From: Nitrospira sp.
Lineage (GTDB): Bacteria; Nitrospirota; Nitrospiria; Nitrospirales; Nitrospiraceae
Direction of reading: 5' to 3'
Assembly (NCBI GenBank): GCA_015904045.1
Contig: JABMDG010000036.1
Location: forward strand, 2,321-8,021
Length of the DNA: 5,701 bases
A model generated the notes under the pieces. That model ran no database searches. It was not told the origin of the DNA and worked only from the letters and a program-made list of their open reading frames with translations. How positions within the stretch are numbered: position 1 is the first letter of the stretch; every line of letters begins with the position of its first letter. The position numbers and the translations under genes are program-made. Positions 1 to 5,701 of this stretch are shown here, one piece after another.

Positions 1-832
1 GCGGCGCAATTTCATTGATAAGGAGGCGATCGTCCGCAGTGTGAAACAATTCGACGCAGAACACTCCGACGCCTTTCAGTACGTCCACAGCTTGGCGGGC
101 AAGATCAGACGCTCGTGCCGTAACCTGGACAGAAACCGGGGCCGGGGCCAGCGTCATGCGTAAGATGCCACGCTCATGACGGTTTTCTACCACTGGATAG
201 GTCCGGCACTCGCCGCTGGCCCCACGCACCACGAGCACGGAAAGCTCCCGCTCAAACTCTACCAACTGCTCAAGAATCCATCTGGACGCAGACCGTTCAC
301 TTGTCCGCAACGTCCGGGCGACTTCGTCAACATCCGAATTCTGTCGGATCGGCCATTGACCTTTCCCGTCGTAACCGGACGTCGCAGTCTTACAGAGAGA
401 CGGAATACCGATGCGTTTGATGGCGTCCACCAATTGATCCGGCGCCCCTATGGCGACAAAAGGGACGAGGGGAAGATGGTTTGATTGCAGACACTGTTTT
501 TGGTTGACGCGATCTTGAATGATCCTGAGTACAGCGCTGGAAGGCCGAACCCGATGACGCTCTTCGAGCCACTCGCACAGATCGCTTGGCACATTCTCCC
601 ATTCAAATGTGACAGCCTGAACAAGGCTTGAAAAGTGCTTGCGTGTGGGGAGATCCGAGAAGCCCGCGGTAAACGAATGGTCTGATTGGCGATGCGCAGG
701 GGCATCAGGGTCCTGATCCCATACGGCAATGCGATAGCCAAGACGGCGCGCTGCAGCGGCGAACATCGCCCCCAGCTGGCCGCCCCCCAGGACGCCGAGA
801 ATTGATCCAGGTTCGACCGTCACGTCGGTCAC
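1..832 (-). CDS. purK: PurK, N5-carboxyaminoimidazole ribonucleotide synthase (3' end cut by window edge)
   Basis: PurK is the ATP-grasp enzyme that carboxylates AIR with bicarbonate and ATP to N5-CAIR in cytoplasmic purine synthesis. Translating the minus strand from 832 gives one uninterrupted frame of 277 codons to the window edge. Family marks appear in order: the N-terminal nucleotide-fold loop GGGQLG (residues 16-21), a DQDPDAPA stretch near 37-44, FEWENVP near 73-79, the ATP-grasp loop SGYDGKGQ near 145-152, [14 protein letters not shown], the [13 protein letters not shown] segment, and INEIAP at the edge, where PurK normally continues as RPHNSGH. About a quarter to a third of the protein is missing on the left. 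The chosen GTG start (830-832) overlaps the purE TGA as GTGA, with a purine-rich GGGGTGAG about 11 bases upstream, so translational coupling to purE is likely. An in-frame GTG at 821-823 is the alternative start. Identification is firm. Confidence 0.95.
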   Translation of the reverse strand, partial: MTDVTVEPGSILGVLGGGQLGAMFAAAARRLGYRIAVWDQDPDAPAHRQSDHSFTAGFSDLPTRKHFSSLVQAVTFEWENVPSDLCEWLEERHRVRPSSAVLRIIQDRVNQKQCLQSNHLPLVPFVAIGAPDQLVDAIKRIGIPSLCKTATSGYDGKGQWPIRQNSDVDEVARTLRTSERSASRWILEQLVEFERELSVLVVRGASGECRTYPVVENRHERGILRMTLAPAPVSVQVTARASDLARQAVDVLKGVGVFCVELFHTADDRLLINEIAP

Positions 833-1419
833 GACTGTCGGCTCACCCCATCGGCTCCGAGATTAGCCAAACTGGTTCCCTTGGCCTCGGCAGAATTCAA
901 CACGCTCTCCGTTTGGGCAGTACGAAAACTTTTCACGCGTTCTGCAATCTCCGGATAGCATCCGCCTAAAATCTGCGCCGCCAGCAGTCCGGCATTCTCT
1001 CCTCCGCCGATCGCCACGGTCGCCACTGGAACCCCCTTGGGCATCTGGACGATCGACAAGAGGGAATCGAGACCTCGCAGATTTTCCGTTGGAATAGGCA
1101 CTCCGATCACCGGAAGATGGGTCTTGGCCGCTAACATGCCCGGGAGATGCGCCGCCCCGCCGGCGCCGGCGATAATAACTTCGATTCCGCGACCCGGCGC
1201 GGTTGAGGCGTACTCAAAAAGTCGGTCCGGCGTACGATGGGCAGAGACGACCAATAATTCGTAGGGGATCTGTAGCTCGGCCAGAATGGATCCGGCCTTC
1301 TCCAAAATGGGGAAATCTGACTTGCTACCTCCCAGGACTCCCACAATTGCCTTGCCATTGTGAACCGTACGATGACGTTTCTTCTGGGTCTTCTTTGCCG
1401 TTCGCCCGATCCCGCTCAT
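829..1419 (-). CDS. purE: PurE, class I N5-CAIR mutase
   Basis: PurE converts N5-CAIR, the PurK product, to CAIR in purine synthesis. The 196-residue protein has the class I layout: GGSKSD (30-35) in the phosphate/substrate loop, the active-site SAHR (59-62) followed by TPDRLFEYA, the glycine-rich [13 protein letters not shown] (83-95), [30 protein letters not shown] (117-132) and a C-terminal [10 protein letters not shown] helix. Compared with E. coli PurE as I remember it (MGSKSDWATM), this loop reads [10 protein letters not shown], so the flanking Met and Trp are replaced by Gly and Phe and the later Met by Leu. It also has a basic N-terminal extension of about 22 residues and a short extra C-terminal tail. 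The ATG start is well supported by AAGGAG nine bases upstream, so the extension is probably real. The adjoining purK argues for the bacterial N5-CAIR mutase rather than a class II AIR carboxylase. Confidence 0.95.
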   Translation of the reverse strand: MSGIGRTAKKTQKKRHRTVHNGKAIVGVLGGSKSDFPILEKAGSILAELQIPYELLVVSAHRTPDRLFEYASTAPGRGIEVIIAGAGGAAHLPGMLAAKTHLPVIGVPIPTENLRGLDSLLSIVQMPKGVPVATVAIGGGENAGLLAAQILGGCYPEIAERVKSFRTAQTESVLNSAEAKGTSLANLGADGVSRQS

Positions 1420-1427
1420 GAGCCACA

Positions 1428-1435
1428 GCTCCTTC
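1428..1435 (-). promoter_or_regulatory. Shine-Dalgarno of purE
   Basis: On the minus strand GAAGGAGC lies about nine bases before the ATG at 1417-1419. Its AAGGAG core matches the anti-SD well. This fixes the purE start and makes the basic N-terminal extension likely to be translated. Confidence 0.6.
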
Positions 1436-1478
1436 TTCCGTACAAAACTTTCTTCCTTGAAGACGTATCAGTACACCC

Positions 1479-1507
1479 ACCTTAACGGCTCTGGACGGCA
1501 CGGTCAA
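1479..1507 (-). promoter_or_regulatory. Possible sigma-70-type promoter of purE-purK
   Basis: Minus-strand TTGACC (1502-1507, five of six matches to the -35 consensus) is followed after exactly 17 bases by TAAGGT (1479-1484), a weak -10 with three of six matches. Transcription would start near 1472, leaving a leader of about 50 bases before purE. It is the best candidate I see in this gap, but the -10 is poor and this rests on consensus matching only. Confidence 0.3.
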
Positions 1508-1536
1508 GCAGGTAAGAGCAGCCAGGAGAGTTAGAG

Positions 1537-1581
1537 CAAACCAGGATTCCTGCCATGGCTTTTCTATGGCTCTCTGGTTTG
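1537..1581. repeat. Nested imperfect inverted repeat upstream of purE
   Basis: The outer arms CAAACCAG (1537-1544) and CTGGTTTG (1574-1581) are perfect 8-base complements. Inside them GCCAT (1552-1556) pairs with ATGGC (1566-1570) around a 9-base loop. It lies about 30 bases upstream of the putative purE -35. It could be an operator or RNA structure, but the sequence does not assign a function, and no PurR-like operator sequence is recognised. Confidence 0.35.
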
Positions 1582-1764
1582 AACCATGGAGAATCCACCT
1601 ATACCATGGCGACTGGACACAAACCTATGACGCCGTTGTCAGGCAACATCCCCTGAGAATTGCGGCCGGTATCCTTCGCTCAAACCTATGGGATTTTGAA
1701 CTAGTACTGAGACAAGCTACCAGCAGAGAGATTGATTCGGGTGTGGAGAATCTGAGGATAGATT

Positions 1765-1796
1765 GGGTGAGCCGGCACATGAGTGCCGGCTCACCC
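1765..1796 (-). terminator. Perfect 14-bp hairpin, distal of two after the HlyD stop
   Basis: GGGTGAGCCGGCAC (1765-1778) and its exact complement (1783-1796) enclose a four-base loop, ATGA. A perfect, GC-rich 14-bp stem is strongly non-random. In the direction of HlyD transcription the hairpin is followed by AATCTATCCT rather than a clean T-run, so it is not a textbook intrinsic terminator. It could still work as an end structure or RNA-stabilising hairpin, or as a protein-binding palindrome. Confidence 0.6.
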
Positions 1797-1805
1797 CGTC
1801 CACTT

Positions 1806-1839
1806 CAGGGGTGTCCCCCATTGCTGGGGAACACCCCTG
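1806..1839 (-). terminator. Hairpin directly downstream of the HlyD stop
   Basis: CAGGGGTGT (1806-1814) pairs with ACACCCCTG (1831-1839), and CCCC (1815-1818) pairs with GGGG (1826-1829) after one bulged A, giving about 13 pairs with a seven-base loop. It begins nine bases past the TAG of the HlyD remnant and is the first of two tandem hairpins ending that unit. There is no T-run after it. Termination or 3'-end protection is the likely role by position, which is inference. Confidence 0.6.
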
Positions 1840-1848
1840 GTTCTAGAA

Positions 1849-2469
1849 CTACTTCGCGACTCTCCCGGTTGACTTGGGCATGAGCATGTCAAACAGGCTT
1901 GGGGACTGTTCCTTATAATCAGCCGGGAAGAAATTGAATCGCCGCCACAGTTCATACCAGAGCGGGACACGATTTAAGACAACCCACCCCAGTACCCTGG
2001 TCCCCTGCCGCACTTGAGCCTGCTCCGGCCATGGTTGATTATCTTCCGGATCTGGAACAACCCAGAACCGGTAATTCCCCTTGCCATCGTCAATCTGATC
2101 GACCACCTTGATAATACCTCCGCGAGTACCGGCCATCAATTCAGGCCAGGCTGGAAGCGGGATCGCTGGGATTCCAAAAAACACGAGTCTGACCTTCCGT
2201 CCGGGGGTCAACAACGGAGAGTCCAGTCCCGCTGCCACCATTTCAATTGCCTTGTCTTGAGCGGACGGAGAAATAGTCACCAGAGTTTCACCCTGTTTCA
2301 CCGTCTCTCCGATACCAACCCGCGCCATCTTGACCACTGTGCCATCGATTGGGGCCTCAACGCGCGCAAAGTGAATGCGCTGTTGAGCGCTTTCCTGCTT
2401 CACTGAGATGTCCGCCAATTGATCCGTCGCCCTGGCGGCTTCGGCAATCGCGTTGTCACGGGCTCGCAA
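1849..2469 (-). pseudogene. C-terminal fragment of an HlyD-family membrane-fusion (periplasmic adaptor) protein
   Basis: HlyD-type adaptors bridge an inner-membrane exporter and an outer-membrane TolC-type channel. About 206 residues remain. The first ~34 are alanine- and glutamine-rich and look like the descending arm of the coiled-coil hairpin. RVEAPIDGTVVKMARVGIGETVKQGETLVTI (about 36-66) is the second half of the lipoyl-like domain, and a beta-barrel/membrane-proximal segment follows to about 165. The tail has LNRVPLWYELWRRFNFFP. The N-terminal membrane anchor, first lipoyl half and ascending coil are absent. The only candidate start, TTG at 2467-2469, lacks an SD and sits inside the coiled coil, so I read it as a fragment cut at the junction with rluF. 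It ends in TAG followed at once by two hairpins. If the join is an assembly error, the real gene is intact elsewhere. Confidence 0.8.
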
Positions 2470-2728
2470 TGATGTTTCGCTCGACCTGCGGCTCGCTGGT
2501 CGTCGTGACCCCGACCGGCTTGTGATATTTGATATAGAGGGGCGGCTTACCCCAGGGAATCACCTGCCCGTCCCGGGCGATGACGTCCGCCGGGCCCACA
2601 CGATCGCCCAGCTTGGCTATCCGGCCGTTGACCGTGACGGCCCCAGACTCAACCAACCGATCCGCCTCGCGTCGGGAGCAGATCCCCTGTTCCGTGAAGA
2701 ATTTGTTGATGCGGATCGCGGTGGTCAC
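2456..2728 (-). pseudogene. rluF: N-terminal fragment of RluF-type 23S rRNA pseudouridine synthase
   Basis: RluF-type enzymes isomerise a uridine of 23S rRNA. The fragment starts at GTG 2726-2728 (or TTG 2732-2734), about 50 bases after the agmatinase stop, with only a weak GCAGG ahead. Residues 5-55 form an S4 RNA-binding domain (RINKFFTEQGICSRREADR, then VTVNGRIAKLGDRV). Next comes IKYHKPVGVTTTSEPQVERNII, which aligns with the E. coli RluF segment NKPVGIVSTTEDGERDNIV as I recall it. After roughly 88 codons the frame passes into HlyD-derived DNA and meets TGA at 2456-2458. The catalytic domain, with its GRLD aspartate, is missing, so the product cannot be an active synthase. RluB or another RsuA-family member is possible, but the KPVGxxxTxE pattern favours RluF. 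Confidence 0.8.
2458..2478. other. Junction between rluF and HlyD sequence
   Basis: To the right of this interval the minus strand encodes RluF; to the left it encodes HlyD in another frame. The two frames differ by one base modulo three, so this is not an in-frame fusion. The breakpoint falls around the codons for IIAS of the rluF frame and LRARD of the HlyD frame. The minus-strand stretch TTGCGAGCCCG can be read as either gene, which would suit a short microhomology at the join. GC content drops on the left side. No insertion-sequence end or target duplication is visible. Confidence 0.7.
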
Positions 2729-2778
2729 AGACAAGCCGCCTGCTCGTATGCCGTGCAATGGAGAGAGGAGGACACAGC

Positions 2779-3711
2779 TCAGTGCACGCGTCGTCCGGCT
2801 TTTACGCGGCCGAGCATGCGGTAGATCAACCGGGCGATGGAAAATTGCGGCGCGACAAATCCGTCGATGGGGGCGATTTCGCTCACATCCATCCCGACGA
2901 TGCCAGGACCGTTGGCCAGAGCAGCCACCAGGTTGAGCGCATCGTACCAACCCAATCCGCCCGGTTCCGGCGTACCTAATGCCGGCACGATCGACGCATC
3001 CAGCCCATCGCAGTCGAAGGTCAGATAGACCGGCCCCCGACAGGCCGCCACCACGTCGGGAATCCATCGAGACGCGTGTCCTTCATAAGGGCCGCAAGGA
3101 TCCAGGATATTCGCAGCGAAAAATGTGGTGATCCGCTCTGTCTTTTCGATGCGCGCGATTTCCTCGGTGCTGATGGACCGGATACCGACCTGCACCAGCG
3201 GGAGCCCATCCTCCACCACCCGCGCCATCACGCTGGCATGGCTGAACGGGTTGCCGTGGTAGGCCTCGCGCAAATCGCCATGGGCATCGATCTGCACCAC
3301 ACACATGGATGGATAGCGTTTGGCATGGGCGCGAATCGCGCCCAGTGCTCCCGTATGTTCTCCCGTCAACGTCACGAGAAATCGTCCGGTCCCGACATGC
3401 GGCGCAACAAATCGCTCGATGGCATCGACGGCGTCACCATCGACTTTTCCGCCGAGATCCAACGCCGAGGCAGTCGCGATGCCGCCCCATTCGCGATAGG
3501 GTTCGCATCGTAGCTGCTCGTCGTAGAACTCCACCTGGCAGGAGGCTTCGAGAATAGCGGAGGGGCCACGATCCGACCCGAGTATGTAACTGGAAGTATG
3601 TTCGTAGGGGGCCGGCAAGACATAGACACCGGCCCGGTCCGGATGGCACCAGGGCTCCTCGAGTCCGAGAAAGTTCTGCTCCGGCCCTTCCCAGCCGGCG
3701 GGAAGCGTCAT
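2779..3711 (-). CDS. speB: Agmatinase (ureohydrolase family)
   Basis: Agmatinase hydrolyses agmatine to putrescine and urea with a binuclear manganese centre. The 310-residue length is usual for the family. All metal-ligand motifs are present: GEHTGALG with His119, IDAHGDLRE with Asp142, His144 and Asp146, and TFDCDGLDASIVPALGTPEPGG with Asp233 and Asp235. The late acidic motif MDVSEIAP places Glu278 in the usual spot. ASIVPALGTPEPGG differs from the more common DPAxAPGTGTPEPGG, and the first motif has TGEH rather than GGEH; both resemble variant bacterial and archaeal agmatinases. The ATG at 3709-3711 has a weak GATGGATG ahead. The gene follows the arginine decarboxylase by 86 bases and precedes the rluF fragment by about 50, suggesting one transcript. 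Arginase, guanidinobutyrase or formimidoylglutamase specificity is possible from the family, but the decarboxylase neighbour favours agmatine. Confidence 0.9.
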   Translation of the reverse strand: MTLPAGWEGPEQNFLGLEEPWCHPDRAGVYVLPAPYEHTSSYILGSDRGPSAILEASCQVEFYDEQLRCEPYREWGGIATASALDLGGKVDGDAVDAIERFVAPHVGTGRFLVTLTGEHTGALGAIRAHAKRYPSMCVVQIDAHGDLREAYHGNPFSHASVMARVVEDGLPLVQVGIRSISTEEIARIEKTERITTFFAANILDPCGPYEGHASRWIPDVVAACRGPVYLTFDCDGLDASIVPALGTPEPGGLGWYDALNLVAALANGPGIVGMDVSEIAPIDGFVAPQFSIARLIYRMLGRVKAGRRVH

Positions 3712-3797
3712 GAGACATCCATCATACGCGCCGCTTGCTCAACCCGATAGGCGCGGGAGTGGCGTGATTAGCGGCGGGAACGGTTAAGGACATTTTC
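3712..3797 (-). other. 86-bp spacer between arginine decarboxylase and agmatinase with possible stem structure
   Basis: CGCCGCT (3729-3735) and AGCGGCG (3770-3776) are complementary across a 34-base loop, which itself contains CCCG (3743-3746) and CGGG (3754-3757). The result could fold as a nested structure ahead of the agmatinase start. There is no T-run. In a GC-rich genome short complements are common, so this may be chance; it could also set relative expression of the two genes. Confidence 0.25.
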
Positions 3798-4337
3798 TCA
3801 AGGAATGAAGACGGCCAAGGCGATGACCGTGGTCCACTTGCCCGGCTTGCCGACAGCCGATTGAGTGATATTCAAGGTCTTCACGATTTTGCCGCCCATC
3901 TTAAACACCTGTTCGCGCTCTTTCCAGGCGACATTCGGGTCAAACTCGACGCCCAACGTCGTCGCCAGCATCTGCGCCGCAAGATCTTCCGTGTATTCGC
4001 CGGTTTCTTCGTCCGTCTCGCCGTGCGCATGGTGCTCCGATAAATATCCGTAGCCCTGGCGATCCGTGGGCTTCGCCAGCCCGACGGAGGCGGACACCAG
4101 CCGGTTGCGCTCATTTGTTTCGGACCGGGCCATGACACAAAACGTGATTTCCCCCGGGCTCAGGAGTTTCTCTCCGCGCTTCCGGGGAACGATTTTGCAG
4201 TTCGGCGGCAAAATGGAAGACACGCTGACGAGGTTGCAGTAAGCCACACCTGCGCTGCGCAACGCCTCCTCGAAGGACGCCAGTTTCTCCTTGTGGATTC
4301 CCACCCCTCTCGTCAAGAACATACGCGTTGGTACCAT
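3798..4337 (-). CDS. pdaD: Pyruvoyl-dependent arginine decarboxylase
   Basis: This enzyme decarboxylates arginine to agmatine using a self-generated pyruvoyl group instead of PLP. The 179-residue proenzyme matches the family's small size. The self-cleavage site [11 protein letters not shown] places the scissile bond between Ser40 and Ser41; Ser41 would become the pyruvoyl cap of the alpha chain. [12 protein letters not shown] (95-106) holds Glu101, equivalent to the catalytic glutamate (Glu109) of the Methanocaldococcus jannaschii enzyme. The C-terminal segment [27 protein letters not shown] is typical. The ATG at 4335-4337 is preceded by AGAGGAAAGGGA, a good SD region. Agmatinase follows, so the pair makes putrescine from arginine. 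The family is best known from archaea and Chlamydia but is also found in scattered bacterial lineages. Residues needed for processing are intact, so it is expected to be active. Confidence 0.95.
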   Translation of the reverse strand: MVPTRMFLTRGVGIHKEKLASFEEALRSAGVAYCNLVSVSSILPPNCKIVPRKRGEKLLSPGEITFCVMARSETNERNRLVSASVGLAKPTDRQGYGYLSEHHAHGETDEETGEYTEDLAAQMLATTLGVEFDPNVAWKEREQVFKMGGKIVKTLNITQSAVGKPGKWTTVIALAVFIP

Positions 4338-4345
4338 CGTCGTCC

Positions 4346-4357
4346 CTTTCCTCTGGT
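4346..4357 (-). promoter_or_regulatory. Shine-Dalgarno region of pdaD
   Basis: Minus-strand AGAGGAAAGGGA, a purine run about 8-14 bases before the ATG at 4335-4337, contains GAGG and AAAGGG. It supports this start for the decarboxylase. Confidence 0.5.
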
Positions 4358-4396
4358 TGATTCAGCATGGTTGACCTGGTGTTCTGCTTTGTCGGC

Positions 4397-4420
4397 GAGG
4401 CGTGCGACGACACAAGCCTC
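4397..4420 (-). other. Leader hairpin upstream of pdaD
   Basis: On the minus strand GAGGC (4416-4420) pairs with GCCTC (4397-4401). After a two-base bulge GTG (4411-4413) pairs with CAC (4402-4404) around the loop TCGTCG. It lies between the possible promoter and the pdaD SD, where a regulatory leader would sit. The stem is short, so a role is speculative, and it matches no riboswitch class I recognise. Confidence 0.25.
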
Positions 4421-4462
4421 ACGAACAAACGGACCAGATCATGTTCGGGCACAAGGCGTGCT

Positions 4463-4491
4463 GTTGTATCAAGATTGATTCCGCTTCGCAA
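4463..4491 (-). promoter_or_regulatory. Possible sigma-70-type promoter of the pdaD-speB unit
   Basis: Minus-strand TTGCGA (4486-4491, four of six matches) and TACAAC (4463-4468, four of six) are separated by exactly 17 bases. They lie in the AT-richer part of the 173-bp gap just past the aldehyde dehydrogenase stop. This would give a leader of about 120 bases. The gap length suggests that pdaD has its own promoter, but the motif match is modest. Confidence 0.3.
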
Positions 4492-4510
4492 TATCCGCCG
4501 AAGAAATTTT

Positions 4511-5701
4511 TCATGCCGAGCCGGACGGGTCTTTCACGTTCAACACCAACAGCCTGGGCTCCGTCATGTCTTCGATCGCGGCGCTGATCCCTTCGCGTCC
4601 CAGACCGGAGTCTTTCACCCCTCCATAGGGCATATGGTCGGCGCGGAATGTGGGGATTTCATTCGCCAGCACCGCGCCGACTTCCAGATGGCGAAAGGCG
4701 TAAAAGATCTTGTTCACATCCTGCGTGAACAGGCCGGCTTGCAGCCCATATTCCGATTGATTGAGCAGAGCGATCGCGTCACTGAGCTGACGGTACGGCG
4801 TCACCGTGACGACAGGGCCGAACACTTCCTCGCACGACACCTTCATATCCGGGGTGACGTTCGCCAGCACTGTCGCCTCGACGACCGATCCCATCCGTTT
4901 GCCGCCTAACAACACCCGCGCGCCTTGGGCCACGGCGTCGCTGATCCAGTTCTCGATACGGTGGGCGGCCCCCGGATCGATCACAGGACCGATGGTCGTC
5001 ATCTCGTCGGTCGGATCGCCGGCCTTCAATCGCGCGACGTGGATCAAGAGCTTCGTCGTGAATGCCTCCACCACCGACTGGTGAACGAACACCCGTTGCA
5101 CGGAGATGCAGGTCTGCCCGGCATAGCCGAATCCTCCCGCGGCGCAGCGCTGGGCCGCCAAGTCGAGATCAGCATCAGGCTCGATCACCACTCCCGCATT
5201 GCCCCCGAGTTCGAGCGTGACTTTTTTCTTGCCGCATTTGGCTTTTAACATCCAACCGACCGCCGCGCTGCCGGTGAAACTCATCAGTTTGAACCGCGGG
5301 TCCACCACCATCCGTTCCGCGAGCACGTTGTCACAGGGCACCACATTGAGGCCGCCCGGAGGTACCCCTGCTTCCCATGCGATCTCGCCCAGCAACAGCG
5401 CCGTCAGCGGTGTCTGCGGGGCCGGCTTGATGAGGATCGGATTGCCGGCGGCGAGTGCCGGCGCGACTTTGTGCGCCACCAAATTCAACGGGAAATTGAA
5501 GGGGGTAATGCCGAGAATAGGGCCGATCGGAACGCGTCGCATGATGCCCAGATGCGAATCGGTGCCGGGCGTCCAATCGAGCGGAATCACGTCCCCGGGA
5601 ATTCGCCTGGACTCCTCGGCCGCAACCGTAAAGGTTTGCACGGCCCGGCTGACTTCCCGCTTCGCATCGGTGATCGGCTTGCCGGCCTCGGCCGTGATCA
5701 G
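4511..5701 (-). CDS. NAD(P)-dependent aldehyde dehydrogenase (N-terminus beyond window edge)
   Basis: The protein oxidises an aldehyde to its acid with NAD(P)+. The frame stays open to the window edge, giving 396 visible residues beginning LITAEAGKPITDAKREVSRAV, so roughly 80 N-terminal residues are missing compared with the usual 470-480. In visible numbering: ITPFNFP with the oxyanion-hole Asn69, the cofactor-contact Lys92 in IKPAP, FTGS (142-145), LELGG with the general base Glu164, GQTC with the nucleophile Cys198, EEVFGPV (291-297), and PYGGVKDSGLGREG near the C-terminus. All catalytic residues are present. The GYAGQTCISVQRVFVH context resembles the lactaldehyde/glyceraldehyde-3-phosphate-like branch more than betaine-aldehyde or retinal types, but substrate cannot be fixed. 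The next gene starts 173 bases downstream, so co-transcription is uncertain. An aminoaldehyde role in putrescine breakdown is possible but unsupported, because no putrescine aminotransferase or oxidase is visible. Confidence 0.92.
   Translation of the reverse strand: MITAEAGKPITDAKREVSRAVQTFTVAAEESRRIPGDVIPLDWTPGTDSHLGIMRRVPIGPILGITPFNFPLNLVAHKVAPALAAGNPILIKPAPQTPLTALLLGEIAWEAGVPPGGLNVVPCDNVLAERMVVDPRFKLMSFTGSAAVGWMLKAKCGKKKVTLELGGNAGVVIEPDADLDLAAQRCAAGGFGYAGQTCISVQRVFVHQSVVEAFTTKLLIHVARLKAGDPTDEMTTIGPVIDPGAAHRIENWISDAVAQGARVLLGGKRMGSVVEATVLANVTPDMKVSCEEVFGPVVTVTPYRQLSDAIALLNQSEYGLQAGLFTQDVNKIFYAFRHLEVGAVLANEIPTFRADHMPYGGVKDSGLGREGISAAIEDMTEPRLLVLNVKDPSGSA

Larger units (their letters stand above)
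1420..1848. other. 429-bp intergenic region between the HlyD remnant and purE
   Basis: This stretch separates two same-strand units. It holds the two strong hairpins next to the HlyD stop, the putative purE promoter and SD, and several small repeats. CCATGG occurs three times in 57 bases (1553, 1584, 1604). CAAACCAG (1537-1544) is inverted as CTGGTTTG (1574-1581), enclosing GCCAT/ATGGC (1552-1556 and 1566-1570). CAAACCTATG is directly repeated at 1620-1629 and 1681-1690. I see no convincing gene. A plus-strand open frame (1566-1883) has no ribosome binding site and runs through both hairpins into the HlyD tail. Confidence 0.6.

Noticed and set aside
390..741. Two minus-strand open frames (390-602 and 448-741)
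   Set aside because: They are out-of-frame readings of purK, whose true frame is open from 832 to the window edge with all family motifs.
1566..1883. Plus-strand open frame of 105 codons in the HlyD-purE intergenic region
   Set aside because: It has no SD, runs through two strong hairpins and ends inside the antisense of the HlyD tail. No family is recognisable in the translation.
1849..2728. A functional RluF-HlyD fusion protein
   Set aside because: The two frames are not in register and the rluF frame meets TGA at 2456-2458. Joining them would need a frameshift, and the resulting mix of an RNA-binding domain with a periplasmic adaptor has no evident logic.
2729..3067. Upstream part of a 203-codon minus-strand frame that continues into the rluF fragment
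   Set aside because: The first ~113 codons are an out-of-frame reading of the agmatinase gene plus the short spacer, rich in Arg and Gly. RluF similarity begins only at the GTG at 2726-2728.
4367..4909. Plus-strand open frame of 180 codons
   Set aside because: It is antisense to the start of the pdaD leader and the end of the aldehyde dehydrogenase gene, and its His/Arg-rich translation is typical of a GC-rich shadow frame.
1..5701. CRISPR array, tRNA or rRNA genes, transposase or integrase
   Set aside because: No regularly spaced repeats, cloverleaf-like segment, rRNA-like sequence or recombinase motifs were seen on either strand.

Overview
The window holds seven genes or gene remnants, all on the minus strand, so transcription runs from high to low coordinates. 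Protein families and base composition point to a free-living bacterium of moderately high GC. A Nitrospirota-type (Nitrospira-like) origin is my best guess, from overall protein character only; no rRNA or other marker gene is present to confirm it.

Right part (about 2470-5701, roughly 63-70% GC in the lines I counted): a 5'-truncated aldehyde dehydrogenase (4511-5701), a 173-bp gap with a possible promoter and leader hairpin, a pyruvoyl-dependent arginine decarboxylase (3798-4337), an agmatinase (2779-3711) and the first ~88 codons of an RluF-type 23S rRNA pseudouridine synthase (2456-2728). The decarboxylase and agmatinase form a compact arginine -> agmatine -> putrescine + urea route.

Left part (1 to about 2465, roughly 50-60% GC): the C-terminal ~206 residues of an HlyD-type membrane-fusion protein (1849-2469), two strong tandem hairpins just after its stop (1806-1839 and 1765-1796), a 429-bp intergenic stretch, then purE (829-1419) and the first 277 codons of purK (1-832). 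purE and purK overlap by GTGA and together convert AIR to CAIR in purine synthesis.

The most notable point is the junction near 2460-2476. The rluF reading frame stops matching its family and meets a TGA within a few codons, while an HlyD coiled coil begins in a different frame, and base composition changes at about the same place. This is either a deletion or rearrangement joining two same-strand genes, or a chimeric assembly join. The sequence alone cannot tell these apart. I found no CRISPR array, tRNA, rRNA or recognisable mobile element, and no convincing novel multi-gene system.
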